Assembly (NCBI GenBank): GCA_963748405.1
Contig: CAVVIT010000006.1
Location: forward strand, 496,001 to 560,000
From: Fen-1273 sp963748405
GTDB taxonomy: Bacteria; Bacteroidota; Ignavibacteria; UBA10030; UBA6906
DNA: 64,000 nt
Direction: 5' to 3'
This document shows, piece by piece, positions 1 to 9,002 of this stretch; the stretch's first letter is position 1, and each line of letters starts with the position of its first letter. A model generated the notes under the pieces. That model did no database searches. It had not been told where the DNA came from and saw only the letters and a list, made by a program, of their open reading frames with translations. The translations under genes and the position numbers were made by a program.

Positions 1-588
1 GATGTCCCCGAAGACCTGGGAGACGGTGATCCGCAGCCGCCTGGGAGCGGCGTCAAATGCGGGATCGACGTAGCTCAACGAGGAGGAGAACCCGCCCCGC
101 CTCTGGTCCAGCACGGACGCGTCGCCGGCCAGCGTATGCGCGGTGACGTGAAGGGGGACGCCGGGGGGAACGAACACCGTGCAGTCGCCGAAGACTCCGC
201 TCACGGAGAGACGGTGTTCCCCGTCGGCCAGCCCCCCGCCCCGGCAATCGACGCTGATATCGCCGAAGACCGTCGTCACCGACCCCCCCCTGAAGGACGA
301 AGAGGTGACGCGAATCTCCACGTCGCCGAGGACGTTCGAGCTTTCGAGCGTCTCCCCGGCATTCACGGTTCCCGTTCCGGGCGCCGGGCCCGGCGGCGGG
401 ACGGAATCCCCGCCCCGACGGCGCATGCGCGGGCGCGTGAGCATGCCCACTCCCCATATGACGAGGAGAAGCGGCCAGTAGTTCCGTATGACGTCCCCGA
501 TGTCGAGCGTCCCCGTGGAATCAAGGAGGAAGATCACCCCGATGAGGATGAGCACAATGCCGAGCCACCGTGCGCGCGAGCCTGTCAT
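1..588 (-). CDS. LiaF/YvqF-like membrane protein, 3' end outside the window
   Basis: I read 196 codons from an ATG at 588 with no stop before the window edge, so the C-terminus is missing. The first ~45 residues hold two hydrophobic segments (around residues 8-22 and 33-48) separated by a short polar stretch, as in the LiaI/LiaF transmembrane region. After a proline/glycine linker comes a beta-rich part with recurring FGD turns (GDVEI, FGDIS, FGDC, FGDI), typical of the LiaF C-terminal sheet domain. An AGGTG sits just upstream of the start, which lies 10 bases after the polX stop, so the two are probably co-transcribed. LiaF-type proteins are envelope-stress related in Firmicutes; the role here is unknown. 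Confidence 0.7.
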   Translation of the reverse strand, partial: MTGSRARWLGIVLILIGVIFLLDSTGTLDIGDVIRNYWPLLLVIWGVGMLTRPRMRRRGGDSVPPPGPAPGTGTVNAGETLESSNVLGDVEIRVTSSSFRGGSVTTVFGDISVDCRGGGLADGEHRLSVSGVFGDCTVFVPPGVPLHVTAHTLAGDASVLDQRRGGFSSSLSYVDPAFDAAPRRLRITVSQVFGDI

Positions 589-598
589 ACGTCACCTG

Positions 599-2344
599 TC
601 AGTGAATTCCGAGATACTCCAGCACGCCGCCCAGCGGGCGGGCATTCAGCACGTCGTTTTTTCCGAGCCATCCTTTTCGTGCAATCCCCACGCCGTAGGA
701 AACGTCGGAGAGTCCCTCCACCGTGTGGGCGTCCGGGTTGATGGCGATCATGACCCCCAGTTCCTTCGCCCGGGCGCAGAGTCGCCAGTCGAGATCCAGC
801 CGCGTGGGATGGGCGTTGATTTCGATGATCTTTCCGTACTCAGCGGCGGCCTTGATGACATCGGCCATGTTCACCGGGTACGGGTCTCTGGAAAGGAGCA
901 GCCTCCCCGTCGGGTGGCCGAGCATCGTCACGTGCTTGTTCTTCAGCGCCTTCGTGATCCTCTTCGTCATCTCCGGCTCGGACATCCTGAAGTTGCTGTG
1001 GATCGATACGACGACATAGTCGAACGAGGCGAGGACGGCGTCGCTCCAGTCGAGCGAGCCGTCGGGGAGTATGTCGCACTCGGTTCCTTTCAGTATGCGG
1101 AAACCTCTTCCCCGGGCGTTCAGGGCGTCGATTTCGCGGAACTGGGCCGCGAGTTTTTCCTTCGTGAGCCCCCCCGCATAGGCCGCCGCTTTGCTGTGGT
1201 CGGCGATCCCCAGGTACTCCCACCCCAGCGCCTTTGCCCCGGCGGCCATCTGCTCCAGGGAATTCACGCCGTCACTGTACGTCGTGTGGCAGTGAAAGGT
1301 TCCCCGGATGTCTTCCTCGCGTATCAGGTCCGGGAGCGTTCCTTCGATCGCCGCCTCGATCTCCCCCCTGTTCTCCCTCAGCTCCGGGGGGATGTAGGCA
1401 AGCTCGAGGGCACGGTAGATCCCCTCTTCGTCGTCGCAGCGGACGACTTTCTTCGCTTTCCCGCGGGTCTCTTCCTCCCCCAGGTGCGAGAAGCCGTATT
1501 CGTTCAGGCTGAGCCCGAATTTCCTGGCGCGCGTGCGCAGCTCGACGTTGTGCTCCTTGCTGCCGGTGAAGTAGTTCAGCGCAAAAGGAAACTCCCCGTC
1601 ATCGACGATGCGCAGATCGCAATTGATGCCGGAAGCGAGCGTGACGCTCGATTTCGTGTCCCCCCGGGCGACGATCGCCGCGACGTCCGGATGAGCGACG
1701 AACGCATCCATGAGCCGTTTTCTGTCCGCGTCGCGGGCGCTCAGGACGATGTCGATGTCGCCGATGACCTCCTTGCGCCGCCTGAGGCTCCCGGCGATCT
1801 CGCCCCGAATCACCCCTTTCTGCTTCATCAGGACGTCGTAGACGGCGCGCGCGGAATCCTGGGCGCCGGAGAAGAGATGCTTGTCGCTCCGCGACCGGAG
1901 CGCCTGTATCCCGGCGAGTATGTTCTCCTCGGATTTTTTGCCGAACCCCTCGAGCACGGCGAGCCGCCCGGCCTTTGCCGCCTTCTCGAGCTGGTCGAGG
2001 CTCCGGATCTTCTCTTTCTCGAAGAGGATCTTCACCTTCTTCGGCCCCAGCCCCTGGATCCGGAGCATCTCCAGCACGCCGTCCGGAAACACCTTCCGCA
2101 GCTCTGCGTATTCCTTCGACTTCCCCTTCACGGCCAGGTCCGCGATGATCGCGGCGATGCTCGTCCCGATCCCTTTCACCTCCGTGAGTTTGCCGGAGGC
2201 GGCGAGTGCCTGGATGTCGTCGGTGATCCCTTCGACCGCGCGGGAAGCGTTGTGGAATGCCCGGGACTTGAACGGGTTGGCCCCCTGAAGCTCCAGGAGT
2301 GTCCCCATTTCGTCCAGGATCGCGACAATTGATTTCTTGTCCAT
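599..2344 (-). CDS. polX: DNA polymerase/3'-5' exonuclease PolX
   Basis: 581 residues, the normal length for bacterial PolX, a gap-filling repair polymerase with a built-in exonuclease. Helix-hairpin-helix motifs appear near residues 56-67, 96-107 and 131-143. The family X nucleotidyltransferase signature GDIDIV at 195-200 supplies two of the metal-binding aspartates. A PHP phosphoesterase domain starts near 346 with FHCHTTYSDG (His351 and His353) and continues with GIADHS, a metal-binding set that looks intact. The ATG at 2344 lies only about 6 bases after the predicted transcription start, so the mRNA may be almost leaderless. The LiaF-like gene follows 10 bases downstream. Confidence 0.95.
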   Translation of the reverse strand: MDKKSIVAILDEMGTLLELQGANPFKSRAFHNASRAVEGITDDIQALAASGKLTEVKGIGTSIAAIIADLAVKGKSKEYAELRKVFPDGVLEMLRIQGLGPKKVKILFEKEKIRSLDQLEKAAKAGRLAVLEGFGKKSEENILAGIQALRSRSDKHLFSGAQDSARAVYDVLMKQKGVIRGEIAGSLRRRKEVIGDIDIVLSARDADRKRLMDAFVAHPDVAAIVARGDTKSSVTLASGINCDLRIVDDGEFPFALNYFTGSKEHNVELRTRARKFGLSLNEYGFSHLGEEETRGKAKKVVRCDDEEGIYRALELAYIPPELRENRGEIEAAIEGTLPDLIREEDIRGTFHCHTTYSDGVNSLEQMAAGAKALGWEYLGIADHSKAAAYAGGLTKEKLAAQFREIDALNARGRGFRILKGTECDILPDGSLDWSDAVLASFDYVVVSIHSNFRMSEPEMTKRITKALKNKHVTMLGHPTGRLLLSRDPYPVNMADVIKAAAEYGKIIEINAHPTRLDLDWRLCARAKELGVMIAINPDAHTVEGLSDVSYGVGIARKGWLGKNDVLNARPLGGVLEYLGIH

Positions 2345-2356
2345 GGTATGCAGGAA

Positions 2357-2385
2357 AAAATACCAAAAACTGCCCGGAGATTCAA
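2357..2385 (-). promoter_or_regulatory. predicted sigma70-type promoter for polX
   Basis: On the minus strand TTGAAT (2385-2380) is followed after exactly 17 bases by TATTTT (2362-2357). The spacer ends in a run of five T. The polX ATG is 13 bases past the -10 box, so the 5' leader should be only a few bases long. The same arrangement occurs before dusB at 5258-5286. Confidence 0.6.
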
Positions 2386-2409
2386 CCGGGGATACAGGGG
2401 ACGAATCTC

Positions 2410-3057
2410 CTACAACCAGAGGAGGAGGAGCAGGTCGACGGACTGATTCCGGATCGTGAGCGTGGGAACGGACAGGGCGCGGGAGAAGCTCGGAGACCAG
2501 CGGGCCTCGATCGAAACGACGGGCAGGCGATGCGGAACGACTTCAATGCCCGCGGCGACGCTGGCGCCGATGTCGGATTTCTTGAACTGATCCAGCACGT
2601 GGCCGGGATCGTCTCCCCTGCCGGTGAGGAAGTCGAACCTCGGACCGATGGCGCCGTACGGGACGAAACCGGCTTTCCCCGCACGTATCTTGACGAGCAC
2701 GGCGATGTGCGCGTAGTCCAGGCGAGGCATCCCTCCCGCGGGACCGCCCGAGAGACTGCCGGCCTGGTTCACCGACTCGGCGACCTCCGCGGCACTCACT
2801 TTCCTCCCCTTCTGCGCGTAGGCGGCTTCAGCCACGACGCTGAGCGCCGGCATGTTCAGCAATTCGACGAACGCACCGGCGGAAAACCCCCAGCGCAGCA
2901 GGCGCGGGATCACCGGGGACGGCGTCCCGCGCGTCACCGTGAGAAGCTGGTATCCCCCCGAGGCGCCCCCCTCGATCCCCCATCCGCGGACCATCTGCGC
3001 ACGGCCTCCGCACGCGGATGCAACGAGAAGCAGGAGAAGAGTGGAGTAGCGTTTCAT
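2410..3057 (-). CDS. secreted small outer-membrane beta-barrel-like protein
   Basis: 215 residues from the ATG at 3057. An upstream in-frame ATG at 3081 would only add residues before the charged start of the signal peptide. The N-terminus (MKRY followed by a run of leucines and ASACGGRAQ) is a signal sequence; cleavage could be after GRA, or lipid attachment at the Cys of SAC. The rest is rich in alternating polar/hydrophobic strands with glycines (GIEGGASGGYQLL, VPYGAIGPRFDFL), like the PorT/OmpW-type small barrels common in Bacteroidota. It ends in a hydrophobic strand (VDLLLLLWL), as barrels do. Function is not recognisable. It lies 39 bases downstream of the polyketide synthase gene. Confidence 0.6.
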   Translation of the reverse strand: MKRYSTLLLLLVASACGGRAQMVRGWGIEGGASGGYQLLTVTRGTPSPVIPRLLRWGFSAGAFVELLNMPALSVVAEAAYAQKGRKVSAAEVAESVNQAGSLSGGPAGGMPRLDYAHIAVLVKIRAGKAGFVPYGAIGPRFDFLTGRGDDPGHVLDQFKKSDIGASVAAGIEVVPHRLPVVSIEARWSPSFSRALSVPTLTIRNQSVDLLLLLWL

Positions 3058-3120
3058 GGTCCCGGATGAGATTCCGACCAATAAGCGAAGTTTAGGTCAG
3101 TTTTGCAAACGGGAGAACGC

Positions 3121-4170
3121 CTACCAGCGGAGGACGGCCCCCTCGACGGCAAGCCCGGGACCCATGGCGATCATGACGCCGGTCTCTCCCGGGGCCGGAG
3201 GGGACTTCTTCATCGTTTCGTCGAGGACGAAAAGGACGGTGGGAGATGACATGTTGCCGAAATTCCTGAGCACGCACCTGCTGTGGTGCAGCGCCGCTTC
3301 CGGGATGCCGACTTCATCCCTGATGCTGTCGATCACCTTCCTCCCCCCTGAGTGAATGATCCAGTGATCGACCTCCTCCCTGCGCAGCCCGTGAGCGGGG
3401 AGGAGCGCGTCAACGAGCCTCCCCACGAGTCCCCCGGCGGCGTCCCGTATGTCCTTCGAGAGGACGATCCGGAGCTTTCCCTCCCTCGTCTGAAAACCGA
3501 CCGTGTGAATAAACGACGGCTCCAGGAGCGTCTCGAACCCCGCGATCCGAGGTCCGCGGTCCGCTCCGCCGGAAGAGACGATCGCCGCCGCGGCGCCGTC
3601 GGCGCAGATCGCATTGCCGACGACGGTCTCCAGGGATTCGTCGATGTAGTAGCACGCGGAGCAGATCTCCACGGTGACAAGGAGCGCCTTCCGCCCCGGA
3701 TACGCCCTGACGTAGTCCGCCGCCCTCTGGAGTCCCGGCATCGCGCCGGCACACCCCATCCCGACAAGGTCCGCCCGCTGCAGGTTCGTCCGGAGACCGA
3801 GATCCTTGATGAGCGTCGCCGAGAGGCCGGGACAGATGTAGCCCGTGCATGTGACCGCAACGATGAAATCGACGTCGCCGGGGCCGACGCCCGCCTCCTC
3901 GAAGCACCTGATCGCCGCTTCCCGGGCCAGCACCGGGGCATGCTCGCCGAACCGGGCGTGAAGATCGTCCGATGTCTCATCCGGCGAAAACGTCCCGGCG
4001 TCGAACGAGAGATGCCGGAAGTCGATATCGCTGTTCATGAAAATCTGTTCGATCCTGGGGTTGCGGTACATCGGAACGAACTTCCGGGAGAGGTCGTAAA
4101 TCTCCCGCTGGGAATACCGGAACGAGGGAGTCGCCCTACCGATGCCGGCGATGCGCGGTTCGACGTTCAT
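3121..4170 (-). CDS. type III polyketide synthase (chalcone/stilbene synthase family)
   Basis: 349 residues, normal for this thiolase-fold family, which condenses malonyl-CoA units onto an acyl-CoA starter using CoA esters directly. The catalytic triad is visible: Cys140 in GMGCAGAMPGL, His273 in IIHSGG and Asn306 in FGNMSS. The motif VTCTGYICPGL near residue 107 is typical of bacterial alkylresorcinol/alkylpyrone synthases. Start at the ATG at 4170, with AGGA a few bases upstream. No methyltransferase, oxidoreductase or prenyltransferase partner is adjacent; neighbours are a tRNA modification gene and a small barrel protein, so the product cannot be predicted. A 6-bp GC hairpin at 4203-4221 separates it from dusB. 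Confidence 0.9.
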   Translation of the reverse strand: MNVEPRIAGIGRATPSFRYSQREIYDLSRKFVPMYRNPRIEQIFMNSDIDFRHLSFDAGTFSPDETSDDLHARFGEHAPVLAREAAIRCFEEAGVGPGDVDFIVAVTCTGYICPGLSATLIKDLGLRTNLQRADLVGMGCAGAMPGLQRAADYVRAYPGRKALLVTVEICSACYYIDESLETVVGNAICADGAAAAIVSSGGADRGPRIAGFETLLEPSFIHTVGFQTREGKLRIVLSKDIRDAAGGLVGRLVDALLPAHGLRREEVDHWIIHSGGRKVIDSIRDEVGIPEAALHHSRCVLRNFGNMSSPTVLFVLDETMKKSPPAPGETGVMIAMGPGLAVEGAVLRW

Positions 4171-4267
4171 GGATGTCCTGTCTCATGATTCGGAGCGTGC
4201 GGCCCCGCACACATCGCGGGGTCCACTCACTCAACGCGCAGAAAGGGAGGATAATTCCCGTCCGGCC

Positions 4268-5251
4268 TCAGGCCGGCTGAGGCCGGGGGGAATAGAGTTC
4301 GAGGAACTTCGTGAGGTGTTCAAATATGGGGGCGGCTTCCGTGAACTGCATCAGCTCCATCCTGATCTGCGACACGTGGGGAAGGCCGCGGAGGAATCCT
4401 GAATAGTGTTTGCGGAGCTCGATGACCCCCGCACGCTCCCCCTTGTACTCGACGGAGAGCCTGAGGTGCTCCCGGAGAAGCTCGACACGTTCTTCCAGCG
4501 AGGCCTCCGGAAGGAGCTCGCCGGTCGCAAGGTAGTGTTTCGCCTGCCGGAATATCCACGGGTTCACGACGGCCCCGCGGCCGATCATCACCGCGTCGCA
4601 CCCCGTCGAAGCGAAGACCTCCCGGACGTTTTCCGCCGTCAGGATGTCCCCGTTGACGATGATCGGGATACTGACGGCTTCCTTGATTTTCGGTATCCAG
4701 CTGTAGTCGACCGTACCCTTGTGCCCCTGGTCGCGCGTCCGGCAGTGCACGGTGAGCGCGGCGATCCCGGCATCCTCGCACATCCGCGCGACGTCAACGA
4801 TGCGAATGCTCTCTTTGTCCCAGCCGAGCCGCGTCTTGAGCGTGACGGGGATCCGGACGGCGCCCGCGACGGTCCGGGCGATCTTCTCCATCTTCGGGAG
4901 ATCCCTCAGGAGCCCCGCACCCGCGCCGCGCATGGCGACGTCGCGGACCCAGCAGCCGCAGTTGATGTCGATGAGGTCCGGGTTGAGGCTCTCCGCGAGC
5001 TGGGCCGCACCCTCCATCGCGCCGATGTCCCCGCCGTAGATCTGTATGCCGACGGGGCGCTCCTCCTCCCGGAAGAACATCTTCTGCTTTGTCTTCCTGT
5101 TGCCGCGCACGAGCCCGTCGGAGTTCACGAACTCGGTGTACACGATGTCCGCCCCCATCCGCTTGCAGATCGACCTGAACGGGTAGTCGCTCACGTCCTC
5201 CATGGGCGCGAGGAGGATCCCCTGCTCTAATTCAATCCCGCCGATTTTCAT
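4268..5251 (-). CDS. dusB: tRNA-dihydrouridine synthase
   Basis: 328 residues from the ATG at 5251. FMN enzyme that reduces uridines in tRNA D-loops. The N-terminal barrel start (LLAPMEDVSDYPFR) and the catalytic loop LIDINCGC (Cys100) are clear. The residue after Cys100 is Trp rather than the usual Pro. RGAVVNPWIF near the end is the flavin phosphate-binding region. An ATG 96 bases further upstream is in frame, but it would lie inside the upstream GWxTD gene and upstream of the predicted promoter, so I reject it. With the promoter at 5258-5286 the transcript would begin at or next to the ATG. Confidence 0.93.
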   Translation of the reverse strand: MKIGGIELEQGILLAPMEDVSDYPFRSICKRMGADIVYTEFVNSDGLVRGNRKTKQKMFFREEERPVGIQIYGGDIGAMEGAAQLAESLNPDLIDINCGCWVRDVAMRGAGAGLLRDLPKMEKIARTVAGAVRIPVTLKTRLGWDKESIRIVDVARMCEDAGIAALTVHCRTRDQGHKGTVDYSWIPKIKEAVSIPIIVNGDILTAENVREVFASTGCDAVMIGRGAVVNPWIFRQAKHYLATGELLPEASLEERVELLREHLRLSVEYKGERAGVIELRKHYSGFLRGLPHVSQIRMELMQFTEAAPIFEHLTKFLELYSPRPQPA

Positions 5252-5257
5252 GCGTGA

Positions 5258-5286
5258 AATATACTCAAAAAGGCCTGCAGATTCAA
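5258..5286 (-). promoter_or_regulatory. predicted promoter for dusB
   Basis: Minus strand TTGAAT (5286-5281), 17-base spacer, TATATT (5263-5258). The spacer again ends in a T-run, very like the polX promoter. The dusB ATG lies 7 bases after the -10 box, the usual position of a transcription start, so this looks like a leaderless promoter and it fixes the dusB start. Confidence 0.6.
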
Positions 5287-5291
5287 CGGAT

Positions 5292-6737
5292 TCAGGGCTG
5301 TTCGCCGGTGCGCCATTTCCCGACCATCCGTTCCCAGAACTGTTCATATCCGGCCGCCCTGTAGAGGGCGTACTCTTCGACGTTCATCCCCTCGCCTGAT
5401 CTCACGATCCGTTTGAACGAATACGCATTGTCGGCGGCGATCCCGGACAGATCGTAGTACCACGTCTGCGTATCGAGCCGGTTGGAAACCTCCGCCGGCG
5501 GGCCGAGGACGCAGTAGAGCATTCCCCGGTCCGTCCTCCACCCTTCCCTCGCCCCCGTGAAGAGCCGGTTGGCTTCCTCCACGCGCGCGTAGTATTTCCT
5601 GATGAGTGCGGCGGCGTGCTGCACGTCGCCGCCGAACTTCAGCCAGAGTTCTTCGAATCTCTTCCGCTGCTCCGCCGCCCCCCGGGCCCCCCGGAGCACC
5701 GCCATCTCCTGTTCCGTCGCGACATAGGCCGCGGCGTCGATGAGCTCACCGTACGTGATCGGTCGCGGGAATCCGGGTCCCTGGACGGAGTAATAGCGGC
5801 CGGCGGAAAGCGTCGTATCCCTTCCGCCGGGCACGGGTAATGTCGCGAAGCACTCGAGCCTGCATACGCCCCGGCGAAGAGGAGGGATCGTAAATTCGAC
5901 GGTCAGGGCCCTTCGCGCCGGGCGAACGTACATCGCCGAAAGGCAGACGGTGTCGGGCCTGTCGAACTCGATAAGCGCGCGGCCGGCGGAGGCCTGCAAT
6001 ACCGTATAGTAGTACGGAGGAGCGGCGGTGAGCGTGTCGGCCTGGAACCTGAGTGCGCGAAGGGCGATGCGGGAGACCGCCTCACGCGGAAGATCGAACA
6101 GCGTGACGCTGCACTCCGCGGAATCGGCGGTCAGGGGGACGAAGAACGAGATCCGCGGGATCCTCGTGCCGTCGTTCTGCCGCGCCAGGAGCGAGATGCG
6201 GCCGAGCGAAGGACCTTCCCCCCGCGGATCGACCACGTCCAGGCTCTGCGTTCTCGCCCCCCTCCGGAAATCGACAAGATCCTCGAGCGTCACTTCCACC
6301 CGGTACGAACCGGCGGGAACGGCGAAGTGCTTCCTGAGCGTGATCGGATCGCTCGACTGGGTCGCCTCGTAGGTTCCCGTTTCCGTCGTATCCCCCCACG
6401 AGATTTCGCACGCCGTCGCCTGAGACGAACGGTCGACCAGCCGGACCGTGATCTCCGCGCGCGAGCGGAATCCTCCGGGCGACTTCTCGAATATGAGCGA
6501 GGGGTACGGGATGCTCAGGTACAGGTCGACGGCAGGGACGGAGTCGTCCTGAGATTGGACGGTTTCGATGTCGAATCCGGGAGTACCCGGCTGGTACGAA
6601 GGGGTCCTGGCTGAATCTCCGGCATCGCGCGTCGCGCCGCCGCCGCATCCCTGGAGAAGGATCCAGAACACCAGGGGGACGACCCGCGGGGCGAACGATA
6701 CCCCCTTCCCGCATCGGATGATGCACCTGGACGTCAT
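5292..6737 (-). CDS. GWxTD domain-containing lipoprotein
   Basis: 481 residues. The N-terminus ends in a lipobox, LLQGC with Cys31, so the mature protein should be lipid-anchored. The signature GWRTD at residues 399-403, followed by RGMLYCVLGPP, defines the GWxTD family, found mainly in Bacteroidota, Chlorobi/Ignavibacteria, Gemmatimonadota and Acidobacteriota. The function is unknown. The centre is predicted beta-rich and would form the repeated sandwich seen in this family. It starts 10 bases after the stop of the upstream methyltransferase, suggesting a two-gene unit, and its 3' end abuts the dusB promoter. Confidence 0.88.
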   Translation of the reverse strand: MTSRCIIRCGKGVSFAPRVVPLVFWILLQGCGGGATRDAGDSARTPSYQPGTPGFDIETVQSQDDSVPAVDLYLSIPYPSLIFEKSPGGFRSRAEITVRLVDRSSQATACEISWGDTTETGTYEATQSSDPITLRKHFAVPAGSYRVEVTLEDLVDFRRGARTQSLDVVDPRGEGPSLGRISLLARQNDGTRIPRISFFVPLTADSAECSVTLFDLPREAVSRIALRALRFQADTLTAAPPYYYTVLQASAGRALIEFDRPDTVCLSAMYVRPARRALTVEFTIPPLRRGVCRLECFATLPVPGGRDTTLSAGRYYSVQGPGFPRPITYGELIDAAAYVATEQEMAVLRGARGAAEQRKRFEELWLKFGGDVQHAAALIRKYYARVEEANRLFTGAREGWRTDRGMLYCVLGPPAEVSNRLDTQTWYYDLSGIAADNAYSFKRIVRSGEGMNVEEYALYRAAGYEQFWERMVGKWRTGEQP

Positions 6738-6747
6738 CGGGAAATCC

Positions 6748-7584
6748 TCAGCTGCGTCCGAACTGCTTCAGGATCCGCACGAAACCTGCAAAATTGTATT
6801 TCAGGAGGAGATAGAGTCTCTGAGGCGCGAGCGGGCCGAGCGGGGACATCCTCCCGTTCACGTGTTCCGTGTGGGGGATATCGACGTACTCCCCCTTCTG
6901 AGCGACGATCACGCTCTGCGGCGTGATCCCCAGTTGAGGGATCTCGGTGCGGGAGTGCGCCACGGCAAATCCGGTGCGCGCCAGGAGCGAAAGGAGGTCC
7001 CTGCCATACGTCCGGTATGTCAGCGTGTGCCCTCCCCCCCCGTGATATTCCGGCTCCATCAGATGCACGTCTTCGGCGCCGGAGGTATCCACCCTCCTGA
7101 GCGTTCCGGGCTGGTCGTGCGAATACGGGACGGTGAGCAGGAGCGTCCCTCCCGGTTTCAGCGTCCGGTAGATCTCCCTGTACCCGGCGGCGTCGTCCCG
7201 GACGTGTTCGAATACGTCCGATGCGATGACCACGTCGAACGTCGAGTCCGCGTAGTGAAGTTTCTGAAAATCCGCGAACCCGCGGGGGTCTTTCCCCCCG
7301 GCGATCCGCTGCGGGTCGTACTCCGTCGCGTAGTAATCGAACTTGTCCGAAAGCATCACCGGGTACGACCCGCGGGCGCTCGACTCGAGTATGACGATCG
7401 AGGGGTTCTTCCTCCAGAGGTGAAGCGGGGCCCCCTCATTTCCCGTCACTTTCGAAAGCCAGTAGACGACCGCGCGGAGACGCGACGAAGACGCGCAGTT
7501 GCCGCAGAGCATCCCTTCCCGCCCGCCCCCGGGTCTCTGGAACTCCCCCTGGTGACCGCATATGTTGCACTGACCGATAGGCAT
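6748..7584 (-). CDS. class I SAM-dependent methyltransferase with N-terminal zinc ribbon
   Basis: 278 residues. The N-terminus has paired cysteines, CNICG and CGNC, spaced about 25 residues apart like a small zinc ribbon. The Rossmann-type methyltransferase core follows. The strand FDVVIASDVFEHV and the post-motif LKPGGTLLLTVPYSHD are typical Methyltransf_11 signatures found in sugar, polyketide and glycan methyltransferases. The glycine-rich SAM loop is atypical (ILESSARGSYPVM) but occupies the right place. The substrate is not predictable. It is the first gene of a probable two-gene unit with the GWxTD lipoprotein and is divergent from the M16 peptidase pair. Confidence 0.82.
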   Translation of the reverse strand: MPIGQCNICGHQGEFQRPGGGREGMLCGNCASSSRLRAVVYWLSKVTGNEGAPLHLWRKNPSIVILESSARGSYPVMLSDKFDYYATEYDPQRIAGGKDPRGFADFQKLHYADSTFDVVIASDVFEHVRDDAAGYREIYRTLKPGGTLLLTVPYSHDQPGTLRRVDTSGAEDVHLMEPEYHGGGGHTLTYRTYGRDLLSLLARTGFAVAHSRTEIPQLGITPQSVIVAQKGEYVDIPHTEHVNGRMSPLGPLAPQRLYLLLKYNFAGFVRILKQFGRS

Positions 7585-7703
7585 GACAGTAACCTAATGA
7601 ACGCGCTCCATTATTTCAATGTCGGAATTCCGCACCCTCTTCCGTGCTGGCATTTCCCGGTGGAATTGAGGATATTGGGCACACAAAAACCGGAGAATGC
7701 CCG

Positions 7704-9002
7704 ATGCACGCCCTCAAGGACGTGGCCTACCAGCAGACGACGCTTGCCAACGGCCTGACGGTCATACTCCACACCGACCGCTCGACCCCTCTGTGCGCCG
7801 TGATGGTGATGTACCACGCCGGTTCAAAGAACGAATCTCCGGGGAAGACCGGCCTCGCCCATCTCTTCGAGCACCTGATGTTCAAGGGCTCCGAACACGT
7901 CGCCGACGGCGAGCACTTCCGCCTGCTCCAGGAAATCGGGGCCGCGGTCAACGGGTCGACGACGGAGGACAGGACGAACTACTACGAGGTGGTCCCTTCC
8001 AACTCCCTTGAGCTCGCCCTGTTCCTGGAATCCGACAGGATGGGCTATTTGCCGGGCGCCGTGGACCAGGCAAAGCTCGACAACCAGCGGGATGTCGTGA
8101 AGAACGAGCGGCGTCAGAATTACGACAACGTCCCCTACGGAACGGCGTACGAAAAAATCGCGCGCGAGGTGTACGGCGCGGGACACCCCTACAGCTGGCC
8201 GGTGATCGGCTCGATGGAAGACCTCTCGGCGGCCCGGCTGGAAGACCTCGAGACGTTCTTCACCACGTATTACGCGCCGAACAATGCGTGCATCGTTCTC
8301 TCGGGAGAATTCGATCCCGCGCAGGCCCTGCAGTGGATCGAGCTGTATTTCGGAGAGATCCCGGGCGGCCCACCTCCGTCACGCGTTCCGGCCGCGCCGC
8401 CGGAGATTCGCCGGGACATCCGCATCGTCTCCCGGGAAAACGTCCAGCTTCGCCGCATTTTCCTCACCTGGCCCGGCGCCCCCCGCGCGACGCGCGAAGA
8501 CGCGCTTCTCGATGTCCTGACGACTATTCTCTCCTCGGGCAAGAATTCCCGCCTGTACCGCCCGCTCGTTTTTGAGAAAAAGATCGCGCAGAGCGTCGTG
8601 GCGTATACGGAGGGACGGGAGATCGCCGGGACGCTGACGATCGACGTGACGGCGCGGCCGGGGGAAAGCCTTGAGGGGATCGCGCAGTGCGTCCACGGCG
8701 AAATCGCCCGGCTCCTCGACGGAGGCGTGTCTGTGCGCGAGATCGAGGCGGCGTACAACGGGAAGGAAGCCCAGCTCGCGGGGCGGCTGACCACGTCCCT
8801 GGGCATTGCCGGGGGGCTCGCAGCCAATTTCACGCTGACGGGGGACGCAGGGAATTTCAACAGGGAGTTCGAACGATTTGAAGGAATCACACCGGAGGAA
8901 GTCGTCGCCGCTGGCCGGCGCGTGTTCTCCGGCCCCCACGTCTCCCTGAGCATCGTCCCGGAAGAGGATCGTTCTCCGGCGATCGAGAGGGGGGCCCCAT
9001 GA
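7704..9002 (+). CDS. M16 family zinc metallopeptidase, catalytic subunit
   Basis: 432 residues from the ATG at 7704, chosen because GGAGA lies 7 bases upstream; the in-frame ATG at 7644 has no ribosome site. The inverted zinc motif HLFEH is at residues 53-57, and the downstream glutamate ligand is in VVKNERRQNYDN. The two-lobed insulinase/processing-peptidase fold is complete (N-terminal M16 and C-terminal M16_C with a LTTSLGIAGGLA segment). No classical signal peptide is visible, so it may be cytoplasmic. Its stop overlaps the start of the next M16 gene by 4 bases (ATGA), so the two are translated together and probably form a heterodimer. Confidence 0.92.
   Translation: MHALKDVAYQQTTLANGLTVILHTDRSTPLCAVMVMYHAGSKNESPGKTGLAHLFEHLMFKGSEHVADGEHFRLLQEIGAAVNGSTTEDRTNYYEVVPSNSLELALFLESDRMGYLPGAVDQAKLDNQRDVVKNERRQNYDNVPYGTAYEKIAREVYGAGHPYSWPVIGSMEDLSAARLEDLETFFTTYYAPNNACIVLSGEFDPAQALQWIELYFGEIPGGPPPSRVPAAPPEIRRDIRIVSRENVQLRRIFLTWPGAPRATREDALLDVLTTILSSGKNSRLYRPLVFEKKIAQSVVAYTEGREIAGTLTIDVTARPGESLEGIAQCVHGEIARLLDGGVSVREIEAAYNGKEAQLAGRLTTSLGIAGGLAANFTLTGDAGNFNREFERFEGITPEEVVAAGRRVFSGPHVSLSIVPEEDRSPAIERGAP

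Noticed and set aside
488..2332. 614-codon plus-strand frame
   Set aside because: Opposite polX, whose catalytic motifs are intact; composition is typical of an antisense shadow.
4203..4221. GC hairpin after dusB as a terminator
   Set aside because: The 6-bp stem is real but there is no U-tract on either strand, so I did not list it as a terminator.
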